Notes under the pieces: model-generated
Database searches by the model: none
What the model saw: only the letters and a program-made list of their open reading frames with translations
Told to the model about the DNA's origin: nothing
Translations under genes and position numbers: made by a program
Shown: piece after piece, positions 26,429-35,349 of the stretch
How positions within the stretch are numbered: position 1 is the first letter of the stretch
Layout of the letters: each line of letters opens with the position of its first letter
Origin: Paenibacillus validus NBRC 15382
GTDB lineage: Bacteria > Bacillota > Bacilli > Paenibacillales > NBRC-103111
NCBI RefSeq assembly: GCF_004000985.1
Contig: NZ_BIMH01000029.1
Span: 1-64,000 of the forward strand
Length of the DNA: 64,000 nt
Direction: 5' to 3'

Positions 26429-29311
26429 GTGGCCAGAGACAATATCGTCATCAAGGGCGCCAGAGCCCACAATTTGAAAAATATCGATGTCACCATCCCG
26501 CGCGACAAATTCGTCGTGCTGACGGGCTTGAGCGGTTCCGGCAAATCGTCCTTGGCCTTCGATACGATCTACGCCGAAGGGCAGCGGCGGTATGTCGAAT
26601 CGCTCTCGGCCTATGCGCGGCAGTTTCTTGGTCAAATGGATAAACCGGATGTCGATTCGATCGAAGGCTTGTCGCCGGCAATATCGATCGATCAGAAGAC
26701 GACGAGCCGCAACCCTCGTTCAACCGTCGGTACGGTGACGGAAATTTATGATTACCTGCGCTTGCTGTTCGCACGTGTAGGGCGTCCGCATTGTCCGCAG
26801 CACGGTATCGAGATTACGTCGCAAACCGTTGAGCAGATGGTTGACCGGATTATGGAGTACCCGGAGCGGACGAGACTGCAAATTTTGGCGCCGCTCGTGT
26901 CGGGCCGGAAGGGCGAGCATTCGAAGCTGCTCGCCGACATTCAGAAGCAGGGCTTTGTCCGGGTCCGCGTGAATGGCGAAATTCGCGACTTGTCCGAAAC
27001 GATCGAGCTTGAGAAGAACAAAAAGCATAACATTGAAGTGGTTGTCGACCGGATCGTCGTGAAGGACGACGTTCAGACGCGCTTGGCGGACTCGCTGGAG
27101 ACCGCGTTGAAGCTGGCGGACGGTCGAGTGATCGTAGACGTCATGGAGAAGGAAGAACTGTTGTTCAGCCAAAACCTGGCTTGCCCCGAATGCGGATTCA
27201 GCATCGAGGAGCTGGCGCCGCGGATGTTTTCCTTCAACAGCCCGTTCGGGGCTTGTCCGGAGTGCGACGGTCTCGGACAGAAGATGATCGTTGACCCGGA
27301 CCTGCTCGTTCCGAACCCGAAGCTCACGATTGAAGACGGTGCATTCGAAGCTTGGGCGGGCAGCACGTCGAACTACTACCCTCAGTTTCTGGCCGCGGTA
27401 TGCGAGCACTATAACATCCCGCAGAACGTGCCGGTATCGGAGCTGACGAAAGAGCAGATGCAGAAGCTGCTGAACGGTACGGGCGGCGAGAAAGTGAAGT
27501 TCAAATACGAGAACGACTTCGGGCATAAGAAGGAAGCGATGGTCGCCTTCGAAGGCATCGTGAATAACTTGGAGCGCCGTTATCGCGAGACGTTCTCCGA
27601 AGGCATTCGCGAGCACATCGAGCAGTATATGAGCGCCAAGCCTTGCGCCAAGTGTAAAGGGCACCGTTTAAAGCCGGAGACGCTCGCCGTAACGATCAAC
27701 GGCAAGAACATCGCGCACGTCACTTCGTTGTCGATCGGGGAGGCGCATGAATGGTTCGATTCGCTGACCTTGAACGAACGGGAGATGACGATCGCACATT
27801 TGATTCTCAAAGAAATTAAATCGCGTCTCGGGTTTTTAGTTAACGTAGGGTTGGATTATTTAGCCATGAACCGGGCGGCTGGCACGTTGTCAGGAGGCGA
27901 GGCGCAGCGGATCAGGCTGGCGACGCAAATCGGTTCCAGTCTGATGGGTGTACTATACATTCTGGATGAGCCGAGCATCGGGCTTCACCAGCGCGACAAT
28001 GACCGTCTGATTCAGACGCTCGAGCATATGCGCGACCTCGGCAATACGTTGATCGTCGTCGAGCATGACGAGGATACGATGCTGGCGGCTGATTATATCA
28101 TCGATATCGGTCCTGGCGCGGGTATACACGGCGGGATGGTGATCGCCCAAGGCACGCCGCAGGAAGTTATGGAAGATGCGAATTCGCTCACCGGTCAATA
28201 CTTGAGCGGTCGTAAGTTCATCCCGATCGCGGCAGAGCGCCGTAAGCCGGGCGACAAGTGGCTCGAAATCCGCGGAGCCAAAGAGAACAACCTGCGCGGC
28301 GTGAACGTGAAATTTCCGCTCGGCGTGTTCAGCTGTGTGACGGGAGTTTCCGGCTCGGGCAAGAGTACACTAATTAACGAGCTCCTGTATAAGACGCTTG
28401 CCAAAGAACTGAACGGGGCAAAGGTAAAGCCCGGCGAATATAAGGAATTTAGAGGCCTGGAGCATGTCGACAAAGTCATCAACATCGATCAATCGCCGAT
28501 CGGGCGTACTCCACGTTCTAACCCGGCCACGTATACGGGCGTATTCGACGATATTCGCGATGTGTACTCGAATACAACCGAAGCGAAGGTGCGGGGTTAT
28601 AAGAAGGGCCGTTTCAGCTTTAACGTGAAGGGCGGGCGCTGCGAAGCTTGTCGAGGCGACGGCATCATCAAAATCGAGATGCACTTCCTGCCGGATGTAT
28701 ACGTGCCTTGCGAGATTTGTAAGGGCAAACGTTACAACCGCGAGACGCTCGAAGTGAAATATAAAGGGAAGAGCATTGCGGAAGTGCTCGAGATGACCAT
28801 TGAAGACGCCTGCGAGTTTTTCAAAAACATTCCGCGCATTCATCGCAAGCTGCAGACGCTGCTTGATGTGGGTCTCGGCTATATGAACTTGGGACAACCG
28901 GCGACGACACTCTCCGGCGGTGAAGCACAGCGCGTCAAGCTGGCGGCGGAACTGTATCGCCGCAGCACAGGGAAGACGATCTACATCTTGGATGAACCGA
29001 CGACCGGCCTGCATATCGACGATATCGACCGTTTGTTGAAAGTGCTGCACCGGTTGGTAGAGAACGGAGACTCCGTATTGGTCATCGAACATAACCTGGA
29101 TGTGATCAAGACCGCCGACTACATCATTGACTTGGGACCGGAAGGCGGAAGCCGCGGCGGCATGATTGTCGCTACGGGAACGCCGGAGGATATCGTGAAA
29201 GTAGAGGGCTCTTATACCGGCAAGTACTTAAAGCCGATCCTTGAGCGGGATAAGGCCCGATCCGAGGATTACTTCAAACGTCTGAAGGCGTTGGAGGATG
29301 CAGCGGTTTAG
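26429..29311 (+). CDS. uvrA: Excinuclease ABC subunit A
   Basis: UvrA is the damage-sensing ATPase that loads UvrB. GTG 26429 gives a 960-residue protein starting with the usual [22 protein letters not shown] 26417 is also in frame, but GGGAG at 26418-26422 favours the GTG. The two ABC modules have Walker A sites [13 protein letters not shown] and [13 protein letters not shown] and signatures [12 protein letters not shown] and [12 protein letters not shown]. There are two zinc modules, one with [10 protein letters not shown] and CPECDGLG, the other with CEACRGDG and [10 protein letters not shown]. It lies 23 bases after uvrB in one operon. Confidence 0.98.
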   Translation: MARDNIVIKGARAHNLKNIDVTIPRDKFVVLTGLSGSGKSSLAFDTIYAEGQRRYVESLSAYARQFLGQMDKPDVDSIEGLSPAISIDQKTTSRNPRSTVGTVTEIYDYLRLLFARVGRPHCPQHGIEITSQTVEQMVDRIMEYPERTRLQILAPLVSGRKGEHSKLLADIQKQGFVRVRVNGEIRDLSETIELEKNKKHNIEVVVDRIVVKDDVQTRLADSLETALKLADGRVIVDVMEKEELLFSQNLACPECGFSIEELAPRMFSFNSPFGACPECDGLGQKMIVDPDLLVPNPKLTIEDGAFEAWAGSTSNYYPQFLAAVCEHYNIPQNVPVSELTKEQMQKLLNGTGGEKVKFKYENDFGHKKEAMVAFEGIVNNLERRYRETFSEGIREHIEQYMSAKPCAKCKGHRLKPETLAVTINGKNIAHVTSLSIGEAHEWFDSLTLNEREMTIAHLILKEIKSRLGFLVNVGLDYLAMNRAAGTLSGGEAQRIRLATQIGSSLMGVLYILDEPSIGLHQRDNDRLIQTLEHMRDLGNTLIVVEHDEDTMLAADYIIDIGPGAGIHGGMVIAQGTPQEVMEDANSLTGQYLSGRKFIPIAAERRKPGDKWLEIRGAKENNLRGVNVKFPLGVFSCVTGVSGSGKSTLINELLYKTLAKELNGAKVKPGEYKEFRGLEHVDKVINIDQSPIGRTPRSNPATYTGVFDDIRDVYSNTTEAKVRGYKKGRFSFNVKGGRCEACRGDGIIKIEMHFLPDVYVPCEICKGKRYNRETLEVKYKGKSIAEVLEMTIEDACEFFKNIPRIHRKLQTLLDVGLGYMNLGQPATTLSGGEAQRVKLAAELYRRSTGKTIYILDEPTTGLHIDDIDRLLKVLHRLVENGDSVLVIEHNLDVIKTADYIIDLGPEGGSRGGMIVATGTPEDIVKVEGSYTGKYLKPILERDKARSEDYFKRLKALEDAAV

Positions 29312-29336
29312 CAAAGCCACCTGTCGTCTGTTGGAA

Positions 29337-29377
29337 GGGACGGATTGAACGGCAACAGCCGGGCGATCCGTCCTTTA
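29337..29377 (+). terminator. Terminator of uvrBA
   Basis: GGACGGAT (29338-29345) pairs with ATCCGTCC (29366-29373), followed by TTTATT. Confidence 0.65.
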
Positions 29378-29454
29378 TTCGCTTCTCTCGAAGGCTAGAG
29401 TATGGTTGCTCCGCGCGGACGGAGATCGTCTGGACAAGGTGTCCACATCTTAAG

Positions 29455-29500
29455 AAAAAGCACGGGCTCGCTTCCTAAGAAGCAAACCCGTGCTTTTTAA
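29455..29500 (-). terminator. Bidirectional terminator, end of the sulfite/nitrite reductase gene
   Basis: AAAAAGCACGGG (29455-29466) pairs with CCCGTGCTTTTT (29487-29498). A/T runs flank both sides. The inner GCTTC/GAAGC adds a second stem. Confidence 0.88.
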
Positions 29501-29509
29501 CTAACGGTA

Positions 29510-31132
29510 TTATACGTATGCGATTTCGGCAAGAATCGAAGTCAATTTTTCTTGGAAGGCTTGAACGCCGACACGACCGACGAATTGATGGAACGATTCT
29601 TCCGGACCGCGGTTTTCTTTGAAGAACAGGATTAATTGTTCCAGAACCGGACCTACTTGATCGCCTTTCACGCGGCCTTTCAACGTCTCGTTGAATTTTG
29701 CGCCAGGTCCAAGAATACCGCCAACCGATAGATCGAATGCATCGACCATGCCTTCCGGCGTCTTCACCAAAGCGCCCTGCAAACCGATATCGGCGATGTG
29801 CTTCTGACCGCATGCGTTCGGGCAGCCGATGAAGTGAATGCGCACTTCTTCATCGAGTTCAACATTTTTGTCCAAATATTCAGCAACGGCACGAGCCCGC
29901 TCTTTCGTCTCAACGACGGCCAAATTACAGAACTCGTTGCCCGTACAGGATACCGTACGGCTCATGAAGTGTTTCGGGTTCGGCGTCAAGCGCTCCAGCA
30001 CTTTGGCAGCCAACGCTTTATCGACGTTCTCGTCCTTAACTCCTGAGATAATGATGTTTTGCGATACGGTTGTCCGGATATGTCCGTCGCCGTAAGTATC
30101 GGCGATTTCGGCCAATTCGGATAACTCATCGCCGCTCAAGCGGCCAACCGGAACGCTAAGGCCGATATAGTTCAAGCCTTCTTGTTTTTGCTTGTGCACG
30201 CCATCGAAATAGGCTGCTGTCCAGCCAACGACTCGATCTTCGCCAAGCGAAGGCATTTCGCCGATGACTTCAACCAGCTTTTCTTTGAATTTCTCTGGAC
30301 CCCAATCGGCTACGAGGAATTTCAGACGGGCATGATGGCGCTTCTCGCGGTAACCGTAATCACGGAAGATCGTTGTGACGCCGATCGCGACTTTCAATAC
30401 TTCCTCTGGACGAACGAACAAGTCAAGTTTTTTCGCAAGGTGAGGCTTCGCGGACAAACCGCCGCCAACCCATGCATGGAAGCCAAGCACTTCTTGACCG
30501 TCAATCACTTTGGATGCCGGTGTAAATGCCAAGCATTGAATTTCGGCATGGCCGGAGTTATAAATATTAGAAGAAATGGACATTTTATATTTGCGCGGCA
30601 GATTTGAGAAATCACGGTTCAACAAGAAGAAATCGTTGACTTCGTTAACCAGCGCCGTTGTGTCGAACAGCTCGTCTTTGTCGATACCGGCCAGCGGGTT
30701 GCCGACAATGGTACGCGGGCAGTCACCGCATGCTTCATAAGAATAGAGGCCGACTTTTTCCAGACGGTTGAAAATGTCCGGCAGCTGCTCGACAGTCAGC
30801 CAGTGGAATTGAATGGCTTGACGAGTCGTAACGTCCACCAGGTTGCGGCCGTAATCTCTGGCGATGTCCGCCATAGCACGTGCTTGAGCGGTTGTCATGA
30901 TACCGGAAGGCACGCGGACACGCATCATGAAGTGACCGTCTTTCGGCTTTTGCTCATAGACGCCAGCCCATTTAAACAGATTCATATCATCCGGGGTAAT
31001 CGAGCTGTAACCCTCGTGAGCGTATTTTTCGATGATAGTGCGGATGACGTCAAGACCGTCTTTCTCCAACTTTACGAGTTCCATTTTGTTTAATTTGGAC
31101 GTATCGGCCGCCCAAATAGCTTCATAGGCCAT
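29510..31132 (-). CDS. Ferredoxin-dependent sulfite/nitrite reductase (siroheme, [4Fe-4S])
   Basis: This enzyme catalyses the six-electron reduction of sulfite to sulfide or of nitrite to ammonia. It has 540 residues with two NIR/SIR ferredoxin-like halves (around 55-120 and 330-395). The siroheme/[4Fe-4S] cysteines are in SCTGNEFCNLAV (C-x5-C) and GCPNACGQKH (C-x3-C). ATG 31132 has AAGGAGG upstream, and a 14-residue upstream extension is unlikely. Family members are often named NirA or Sir and cannot be separated by eye. The sulfonate-type operon at 53-58 kb and the absence of nitrate genes favour sulfite. It is a single gene. Confidence 0.88.
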   Translation of the reverse strand: MAYEAIWAADTSKLNKMELVKLEKDGLDVIRTIIEKYAHEGYSSITPDDMNLFKWAGVYEQKPKDGHFMMRVRVPSGIMTTAQARAMADIARDYGRNLVDVTTRQAIQFHWLTVEQLPDIFNRLEKVGLYSYEACGDCPRTIVGNPLAGIDKDELFDTTALVNEVNDFFLLNRDFSNLPRKYKMSISSNIYNSGHAEIQCLAFTPASKVIDGQEVLGFHAWVGGGLSAKPHLAKKLDLFVRPEEVLKVAIGVTTIFRDYGYREKRHHARLKFLVADWGPEKFKEKLVEVIGEMPSLGEDRVVGWTAAYFDGVHKQKQEGLNYIGLSVPVGRLSGDELSELAEIADTYGDGHIRTTVSQNIIISGVKDENVDKALAAKVLERLTPNPKHFMSRTVSCTGNEFCNLAVVETKERARAVAEYLDKNVELDEEVRIHFIGCPNACGQKHIADIGLQGALVKTPEGMVDAFDLSVGGILGPGAKFNETLKGRVKGDQVGPVLEQLILFFKENRGPEESFHQFVGRVGVQAFQEKLTSILAEIAYV

Positions 31133-31200
31133 GGTGTATGCTCCTCCTTGACGTGTGGAAATAATTCCGATCAAACTGGTGTGAAAAATAAACTACACTT

Positions 31201-31229
31201 ATAGTAACACTTTTAAGAGGTCGAGTAAA
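31201..31229 (-). promoter_or_regulatory. SigmaA promoter of the sulfite/nitrite reductase gene
   Basis: On the - strand TTTACT (31229-31224), a 17-base spacer, then TACTAT (31206-31201). A GGAATT-containing stretch lies in the leader at about 31161-31184. Confidence 0.6.
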
Positions 31230-31383
31230 TCGTTTGCGATGAACAACGCTATAACGATTTATTATAATTAATGCGGGTTTGTATTATACTTTGATCGACC
31301 CGGCGGGCCTTCAGAAAATGTTGACAATCTTGTTACATATCTATGGAATTCGCAGCTTTGGAAATATCGTTCCGGATAATTCG

Positions 31384-31412
31384 CTTGCAACTCGCAGCGA
31401 GTCAAGCTAAGA
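31384..31412 (+). promoter_or_regulatory. Possible promoter of the small membrane protein gene
   Basis: TTGCAA (31384-31389), a 17-base spacer, then TAAGAT (31407-31412), about 40 bases before ATG 31452. A perfect TTGACA at 31321-31326 lies further upstream but is followed only by the weaker TGGAAT. Confidence 0.35.
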
Positions 31413-31451
31413 TTAGTATAAGCATTTCTGTATATAGAAGGAGGTCTCTCC

Positions 31452-31664
31452 ATGTTTTTGGCTGAAGAGGCAGCAAAAACCGCAAGCACATTTACTTGGT
31501 TCGATCCGTTCGTACTTCTGATTACGATCATTATCGCCATCGGTGTGCTCCGGCAGCTGGCAGCCCCTAAGAAAAATCTATTTGCCATCGGTTTCGGAGT
31601 AGTGGCGCTGCTAGTCTTTGGATTCATGGATTTTATCATGATCAAAGGCTGGATGGGGATGTAA
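31452..31664 (+). CDS. Small two-helix membrane protein (DUF2759-like)
   Basis: This is a 70-residue protein with two hydrophobic helices: FDPFVLLITIIIAIGVLRQL (about 17-36) and NLFAIGFGVVALLVFGFMDF (about 42-61), joined by the short basic turn AAPKK. It resembles the DUF2759 family (B. subtilis YqgW), whose function is unknown. GGAGG lies ten bases before ATG 31452, so translation is well supported. The insertion sequence begins about 35 bases after its stop. Confidence 0.7.
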   Translation: MFLAEEAAKTASTFTWFDPFVLLITIIIAIGVLRQLAAPKKNLFAIGFGVVALLVFGFMDFIMIKGWMGM

Positions 31665-31698
31665 GGCCCCCGATTCCATTCAAATAAGCGCGAAACCC

Positions 31699-31752
31699 AA
31701 CAAGAGGCTGTCCCAAAAGCAGAAATCTGCTTAAGGGCAGCCTCTTTCTTGT
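31699..31752 (+). repeat. Left stem-loop of the insertion sequence
   Basis: AAGAGGCTGTCCC pairs with GGGCAGCCTCTT across a 54-base hairpin, with an inner AGCAG/CTGCT stem. It is the inverted counterpart of 33303-33357. Confidence 0.7.
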
Positions 31753-31976
31753 AGGCATCCTCGAAAATTTCAAACACAGCCAAGGCTGACTCGGCTTCTC
31801 TTGGAGCTTGGCTATTTGTTTGAGCCTTTTGCATAATTTCGTTTTGAAGCCAGCTTCATAGGGAATCCTCAACTAGCAGCAGTTAATTCCTGGCTTTAAC
31901 GTTTAAAAATGTGTAATTGGAGTTTATTGGGCATGAAAATGGGCAGACCTGCAGAATTTTCGGGAAACGCTCGTTT
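31753..31976. other. Non-coding part of the insertion sequence after the transposase stop
   Basis: About 220 bases without a supported gene. Short open frames on the - strand lack ribosome-binding sites. AAACGCTCGTTT (31965-31976) directly precedes the transposase stop codon and recurs in the same orientation at 33284-33295. Confidence 0.4.
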
Positions 31977-33167
31977 TTAAGCGACCGCTTTTGCCAAGCG
32001 AGATGCGGCTACTGCAGATGCAAGCAGAACGATGGCGTTCAGATACAGGTGAGTTGTTACTTTCTCGATCCCGCGCACATGCAAGGCATCTGCTGTCAAA
32101 GAGCATTTCAGTCGCGCATTGCAGCGCTCAACGCTCGTTCGCTCATTGTAAAGTGCTTTCCAGCGTTTGGTATCCCGATGTGGATGGCAGTACCGCCGGA
32201 GGTCTTCCTTGACGTCCACTTTCACGACCATGCCATAATTCGAGGACGAGCAAGCGGCCATGCCAAGCGGGCAGTCGACTTTGCCGGTTGCGTGCGGACA
32301 GCGAAACTTCAGGATGTCGCCGTCCGCTCCCCAGTACGTCATGGCATAGCCCATGGAACAGCATGGCGTCCCATTGGACAGCATGCCGGCAGGCGGTTCC
32401 TTCTCGCGCCTGAGGTTGAGCGGTATGATGGCTTGAGCCTTGACGTTTCGCGCGGCTTCGTAAACCTTCAACTGATCATAGCCTGCGTCCAGCATGAAAA
32501 ACCTCGGAGCGGTTCTGGATGCGACTTGCTCAATCAGGCCCGGCGCCTTCTCTCCGTCATTGACATGTGCAGGCGTGACTTCCAGCGCAAGCGGCAATTC
32601 GCTTTTCGTATCGACCGCCAGATGGAGTTTGTACCCAAACCAGGTGATCTTGTTGCCGAACGAATCGAGTTTCGCTCCCCAGTTGGCATTGCCGGTCTGT
32701 TCGCTTTTTCGCTTGGGTTGCTTTCTCTCGTACGCACGGATGGCGGTGCTGTCAATCGCCACGTGGCTGCCGTCCAGAACACCTTCTTGCCTGAGGTGGG
32801 CAACCAGATCCTCAAACAGCCGCTTGGCCAGTTCCTTTTTCGTGATGTCGGCAAACACACGGCTGAGTGTGGAGATGGATGGAGCTTCCCGATCAAGCGA
32901 AAGTCCGCACTGATAGCGGAACCGAAGGTCCGTGCTCAACCGATGATGCAAAGCCGTTAAGGTAGCGATTCCTTCAAGAGGGGCGGCCAGAAGCGCACGT
33001 AAAATGCCCTGTCTGCAATGTCCGTCGGCGCCTCGGGGTGAACGGCTTCTTAATTCCTTGGCATAGGGTCTGAGATCCAGTGAGCTAAAGAAGATTGGCA
33101 ATCGCTCTTTTGACTGCATTTTTAGCAATTCCTCGAAGGAAAACAAGCTTTCTTGAAGAATATACAT
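31977..33167 (-). CDS. DDE transposase (IS4/IS5/IS1182 superfamily)
   Basis: The 396-residue transposase has the N-terminal helix-rich DUF772-type region with RLPIFFSSLDLRPYAKEL and GILRALLAAPLEG, followed by a DDE catalytic domain. Candidate acidic residues are Asp in VAIDSTAIRAYE, Asp in FFMLDAGYDQLKV and Glu in YNERTSVERCNARLK. A cysteine-containing insert (FRCPHATGKVDCPLG) lies before the Glu. ATG 33167 has AAGGAG upstream, and an earlier start at 33203 lacks one. The frame is uninterrupted, so the enzyme may be active. The exact IS family needs comparison with ISfinder. Confidence 0.88.
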   Translation of the reverse strand: MYILQESLFSFEELLKMQSKERLPIFFSSLDLRPYAKELRSRSPRGADGHCRQGILRALLAAPLEGIATLTALHHRLSTDLRFRYQCGLSLDREAPSISTLSRVFADITKKELAKRLFEDLVAHLRQEGVLDGSHVAIDSTAIRAYERKQPKRKSEQTGNANWGAKLDSFGNKITWFGYKLHLAVDTKSELPLALEVTPAHVNDGEKAPGLIEQVASRTAPRFFMLDAGYDQLKVYEAARNVKAQAIIPLNLRREKEPPAGMLSNGTPCCSMGYAMTYWGADGDILKFRCPHATGKVDCPLGMAACSSSNYGMVVKVDVKEDLRRYCHPHRDTKRWKALYNERTSVERCNARLKCSLTADALHVRGIEKVTTHLYLNAIVLLASAVAASRLAKAVA

Positions 33168-33302
33168 CGTGACTTCACTCCTTAAGTTTTCTTGTTTGGT
33201 CACTTGAAAACTTCTCCAAGTTGGGGTGAAGTCCCTTTTTTATGTCCGAAAATCCTTACAAATCAAGGCCTTGGATTATTGCAAAACGCTCGTTTAAAAA
33301 GT

Positions 33303-33357
33303 AAAACAAGGGGTATCCCTCAGCCATGTTCATGGCTTTGGGACAGCCCCTTGTTTT
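33303..33357 (-). repeat. Right stem-loop of the insertion sequence / terminator of the isomerase gene
   Basis: AAAACAAGGGG (33303-33313) pairs with CCCCTTGTTTT (33347-33357), with an inner AGCCATG/CATGGCT stem. It is homologous to the left stem-loop in inverted orientation and lies eight bases after the stop of the - strand gene, so it also works as a terminator. Confidence 0.7.
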
Positions 33358-33364
33358 CTGCTGC

Positions 33365-34333
33365 TTACACCCACCACATTTGGCCGAGCGGTTCTTTGAT
33401 CAGCACTTGCTGCAAGTTTTGGACCGCTTTGGTGAAGCCTTCTTCAACGGACATCAGGCCGTCTTCATGCTCGATGCTGACGACATAGTCGTAACCGACG
33501 AGGCGCAAAGCGCTGATGATGTCAGCCCAGGTTTTGATATCATGGCCATACCCGACGGTGCGGAACTGCCAAGCGCGGTCGAGCATATTCGTGTAAGGCT
33601 GCATATCAGTTAAGCCGTAGCGATTAACGTTGATCGGATCAATCGTCGTATCTTTCGCATGGAAGTGGTGAATCGCTCCGGCGCGGCCGAGAATTTGCAC
33701 CGCCTGTACCGGATCTATACCCTGCCACCACATATGGCTCGGATCAAGGTTGGCGCCGATGACGTCGCCTGCCGCTTCACGCAGACGAAGCAAGGTAGCC
33801 GGTGTATGTACGGAAAAGCCTCCGTGCAGCTCCAAGCCGAATTTGATGCCGCGGTCGGAAGCGTATTTCCCCGTTTCCGTCCAGTACGGAATCACCTTGT
33901 TGGTCCATTGCCAATCCAAAATCTCTTGAAATTCAGGCGGCCAAGGGGCGACCGGCCAGTTCGGATATTTCGCGTCCTCGGAGTCGCCGGGACAACCGGA
34001 GAATGTGTTGACGACCGGCACTTCGAGCCGCTGCGCGAGGTCGACCGTTTTGATAATCGTATCATGGTAATCTTTGGCGACGGCTTTCTGCGGGTGCAGC
34101 GGGTTTCCGTGACAGCTCAGCGCGCTAATCGTTAGTCCGCGGGACTCAACTGCATGCTTGAATGCTTTCAGCTTGCTATCGTCCGAGAGCAGAACGTCCG
34201 GATCGCAGTGCGAATTGCCCGGCCAAGCGCCGGTGCCGATTTCGACCGCTTCAAGTCCTTGCGCGGCGATCAGATCGAGCGCTTCCTCCAGCGGTTTTTG
34301 TTGAAACAAGACCGTAAAAACCCCTAACTTCAT
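33365..34333 (-). CDS. Sugar phosphate isomerase/epimerase-like TIM-barrel protein
   Basis: The 322-residue protein belongs to the xylose-isomerase-like TIM barrel family (IolE/IolI/Hyi relatives). Likely metal ligands are Glu in IKFGLELHGGFSVH, Asp/His in GANLDPSHMWWQG, His in AIHHFHAKDTTID and Glu in YVVSIEHEDGLMS. The aromatic WWQG after the Asp/His ligand is typical of family members acting on inositol- or sugar-derived ketones. The substrate is unknown and it has no pathway neighbours. GGAGGTG precedes ATG 34333. A LacI/CcpA-type operator lies just downstream of its promoter, so carbon-source control is likely. Confidence 0.85.
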   Translation of the reverse strand: MKLGVFTVLFQQKPLEEALDLIAAQGLEAVEIGTGAWPGNSHCDPDVLLSDDSKLKAFKHAVESRGLTISALSCHGNPLHPQKAVAKDYHDTIIKTVDLAQRLEVPVVNTFSGCPGDSEDAKYPNWPVAPWPPEFQEILDWQWTNKVIPYWTETGKYASDRGIKFGLELHGGFSVHTPATLLRLREAAGDVIGANLDPSHMWWQGIDPVQAVQILGRAGAIHHFHAKDTTIDPINVNRYGLTDMQPYTNMLDRAWQFRTVGYGHDIKTWADIISALRLVGYDYVVSIEHEDGLMSVEEGFTKAVQNLQQVLIKEPLGQMWWV

Positions 34334-34362
34334 AAGACACCTCCGAATGATGGAAATCTAAA

Positions 34363-34376
34363 TGTACGCGTGTACA
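34363..34376 (-). promoter_or_regulatory. LacI/CcpA-type operator before the isomerase gene
   Basis: TGTACGCGTGTACA has matching arms TGTAC/GTACA around a CG centre. It fits the cre consensus TGWAANCGNTNWCA at 10 of the 12 defined positions. It lies about 12-25 bases downstream of the predicted transcription start, a roadblock position. Confidence 0.5.
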
Positions 34377-34394
34377 AACAACAATTCAACCAGA

Positions 34395-34403
34395 ATTATA
34401 CCA
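34395..34403 (-). promoter_or_regulatory. Extended -10 promoter of the isomerase gene
   Basis: On the - strand TGGTATAAT is a perfect extended -10 element. The -35 position holds only the weak TTTAAG 17 bases upstream. Confidence 0.55.
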
Positions 34404-34620
34404 TTAGTCGGCCTGGTCTTAAAGTGTCAGTTTTCGTGAACAAGGCAAGCCATCCGGTTCTATCAGACAGGATGGCGATTATCCCTAACAGTGTACCCAA
34501 AAGTAAGAACGGCTATCGGTCTTTGTCCGCCGATCAGCGCCATGATGATACCTGCAACGGAAACGGATTGCCAGAACAGCACGTAGTTTTGGAAGCTGTT
34601 AAGGTGCTGCAAAAGTGACT
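34396..34620 (-). pseudogene. Frameshifted remnant of a small membrane protein gene
   Basis: On the - strand one frame reads HLNSFQNYVLFWQSVSVAG then IIMALIGGQRPIAVLTFG. It is continued, after one extra base near TTTTGGGTACACTG, by TLLGIIAILSDRTGWLALF to a TAA at 34398-34396. Together they would give about 70 residues with two membrane helices. Neither half has a good start with a ribosome-binding site. I do not recognise the family. A Fur-like box lies about 55 bases upstream. Confidence 0.35.
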
Positions 34621-34925
34621 AAACACAAACAGACCGCCTACATGTCGATGAATGGTGAAAATTTTGTCTAAAAGAGAATGAAAATCATTCTTAAATGGAT
34701 CTTACGGAAGTGAATCCCTCCTGCCAGCATCAAATGATGATCTTCAACAAATGAAGAAAGTGAAGGAAGACAGGCTTCAAAACCGCTATCGAAAACTTTT
34801 TCGAAAGATTTTCGGTTTCGACAAAACGCTCGACAGTGTTCCCGTTACTTTGTAACACCTTTGACTTATAATGGAAAATGTCTTCGCAAAGGGCAGCTTA
34901 GATCATCACACTTTTTAAAGAGAGG
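34621..34925. other. Spacer with Fur-like box and a TATAAT element, no gene
   Basis: About 300 bases without a supported gene. It contains the Fur-like box at 34674-34692, an inverted repeat GTTAC-TTT-GTAAC (34844-34856) and a perfect TATAAT (34867-34872) that probably serves the next gene. Confidence 0.45.
34674..34692 (-). promoter_or_regulatory. Fur-box-like operator
   Basis: GAGAATGAAAATCATTCTT matches the 19-base Fur consensus GATAATGATAATCATTATC at 15 of 19 positions and has perfect GAATGA/TCATTC arms. It lies closer to the decayed - strand gene than to the + strand gene at 34926. Confidence 0.5.
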
Positions 34926-35243
34926 GTGGTTCGTATAATAAGAATGAAGGACACACAAATCGTAGAAACTGTTACAGGCACGTGGCTACGTTTCCCAAAC
35001 AGCTTTAAAAAGTTTCATTGTTTAGTGGAGCTGCCCGACCAGCTGTCGTTGAACATTAATCTCAAGTCCGGCAGCGTACATATTCATAAGATGGATGGCA
35101 ATAGCGTATACCAGCCGGTTGGCGAACTGATGCTTCAATTGAATGGAAATCAAGTTCAATGCGCGGTGCAATCTGCCGGGTTAGACTTAATTGAAAGACC
35201 GGAGCGGCAGGAGCGCCAAGTGCGGCAGTCCGACGCCAGTTAA
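34926..35243 (+). CDS. Small protein of unknown function
   Basis: About 100 residues that I do not recognise. The body is polar with alternating hydrophobic residues, suggesting beta structure (LPDQLSLNINLKSGSVHIHK). The tail is highly charged (RPERQERQVRQSDAS). There is no signal peptide or membrane segment. Either GTG 34926 or ATG 34944 could be the start. AGAGAGG directly abuts the GTG and is rather far from the ATG. TATAAT at 34867-34872 is the likely -10. A bidirectional terminator follows at 35281. Confidence 0.55.
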   Translation: MVRIIRMKDTQIVETVTGTWLRFPNSFKKFHCLVELPDQLSLNINLKSGSVHIHKMDGNSVYQPVGELMLQLNGNQVQCAVQSAGLDLIERPERQERQVRQSDAS

Positions 35244-35280
35244 ACGGGGAATAAATATAAGAGTAGGGAAAAAAAAGAAT

Positions 35281-35325
35281 AAAAAGCAGCGCTCGGTTGA
35301 CGGTTCCGGAAGACGCTGCTTTTTA
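35281..35325 (-). terminator. Bidirectional terminator, end of the Dlt-like operon
   Basis: AAAAAGCAGCG (35281-35291) pairs with CGCTGCTTTTT (35315-35325). A/T runs on both sides let it end both the + strand small gene and the - strand acyltransferase operon. Confidence 0.88.
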
Positions 35326-35349
35326 TTGGCGTATCGTGCCTGGAGGGGG

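Larger units (their letters stand above)
31699..33357 (-). mobile_element. Insertion sequence bounded by inverted copies of a stem-loop
   Basis: A transposase gene is enclosed by two related stem-loops in opposite orientation. The left copy (31699-31752) and the right copy (33303-33357) share AACAAG(A/G)GGCTGTCCCAAA at their outer edge. I could not find a convincing target-site duplication, so the ends are provisional. A second, inner inverted match (ATTTTCGG at 31956-31963 and its complement within 33248-33255) gives a smaller alternative of about 1.3 kb. Either way the element sits between two convergent genes and interrupts no coding region. Confidence 0.55.

Noticed and set aside
31268-31872. 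Short - strand frames across the left end of the insertion sequence
   Set aside because: They cross the IS hairpin into host sequence and lack ribosome-binding sites.
34370-34618. 82-codon + strand frame
   Set aside because: No ribosome-binding site, random-looking residues. The opposite strand carries the more protein-like remnant.
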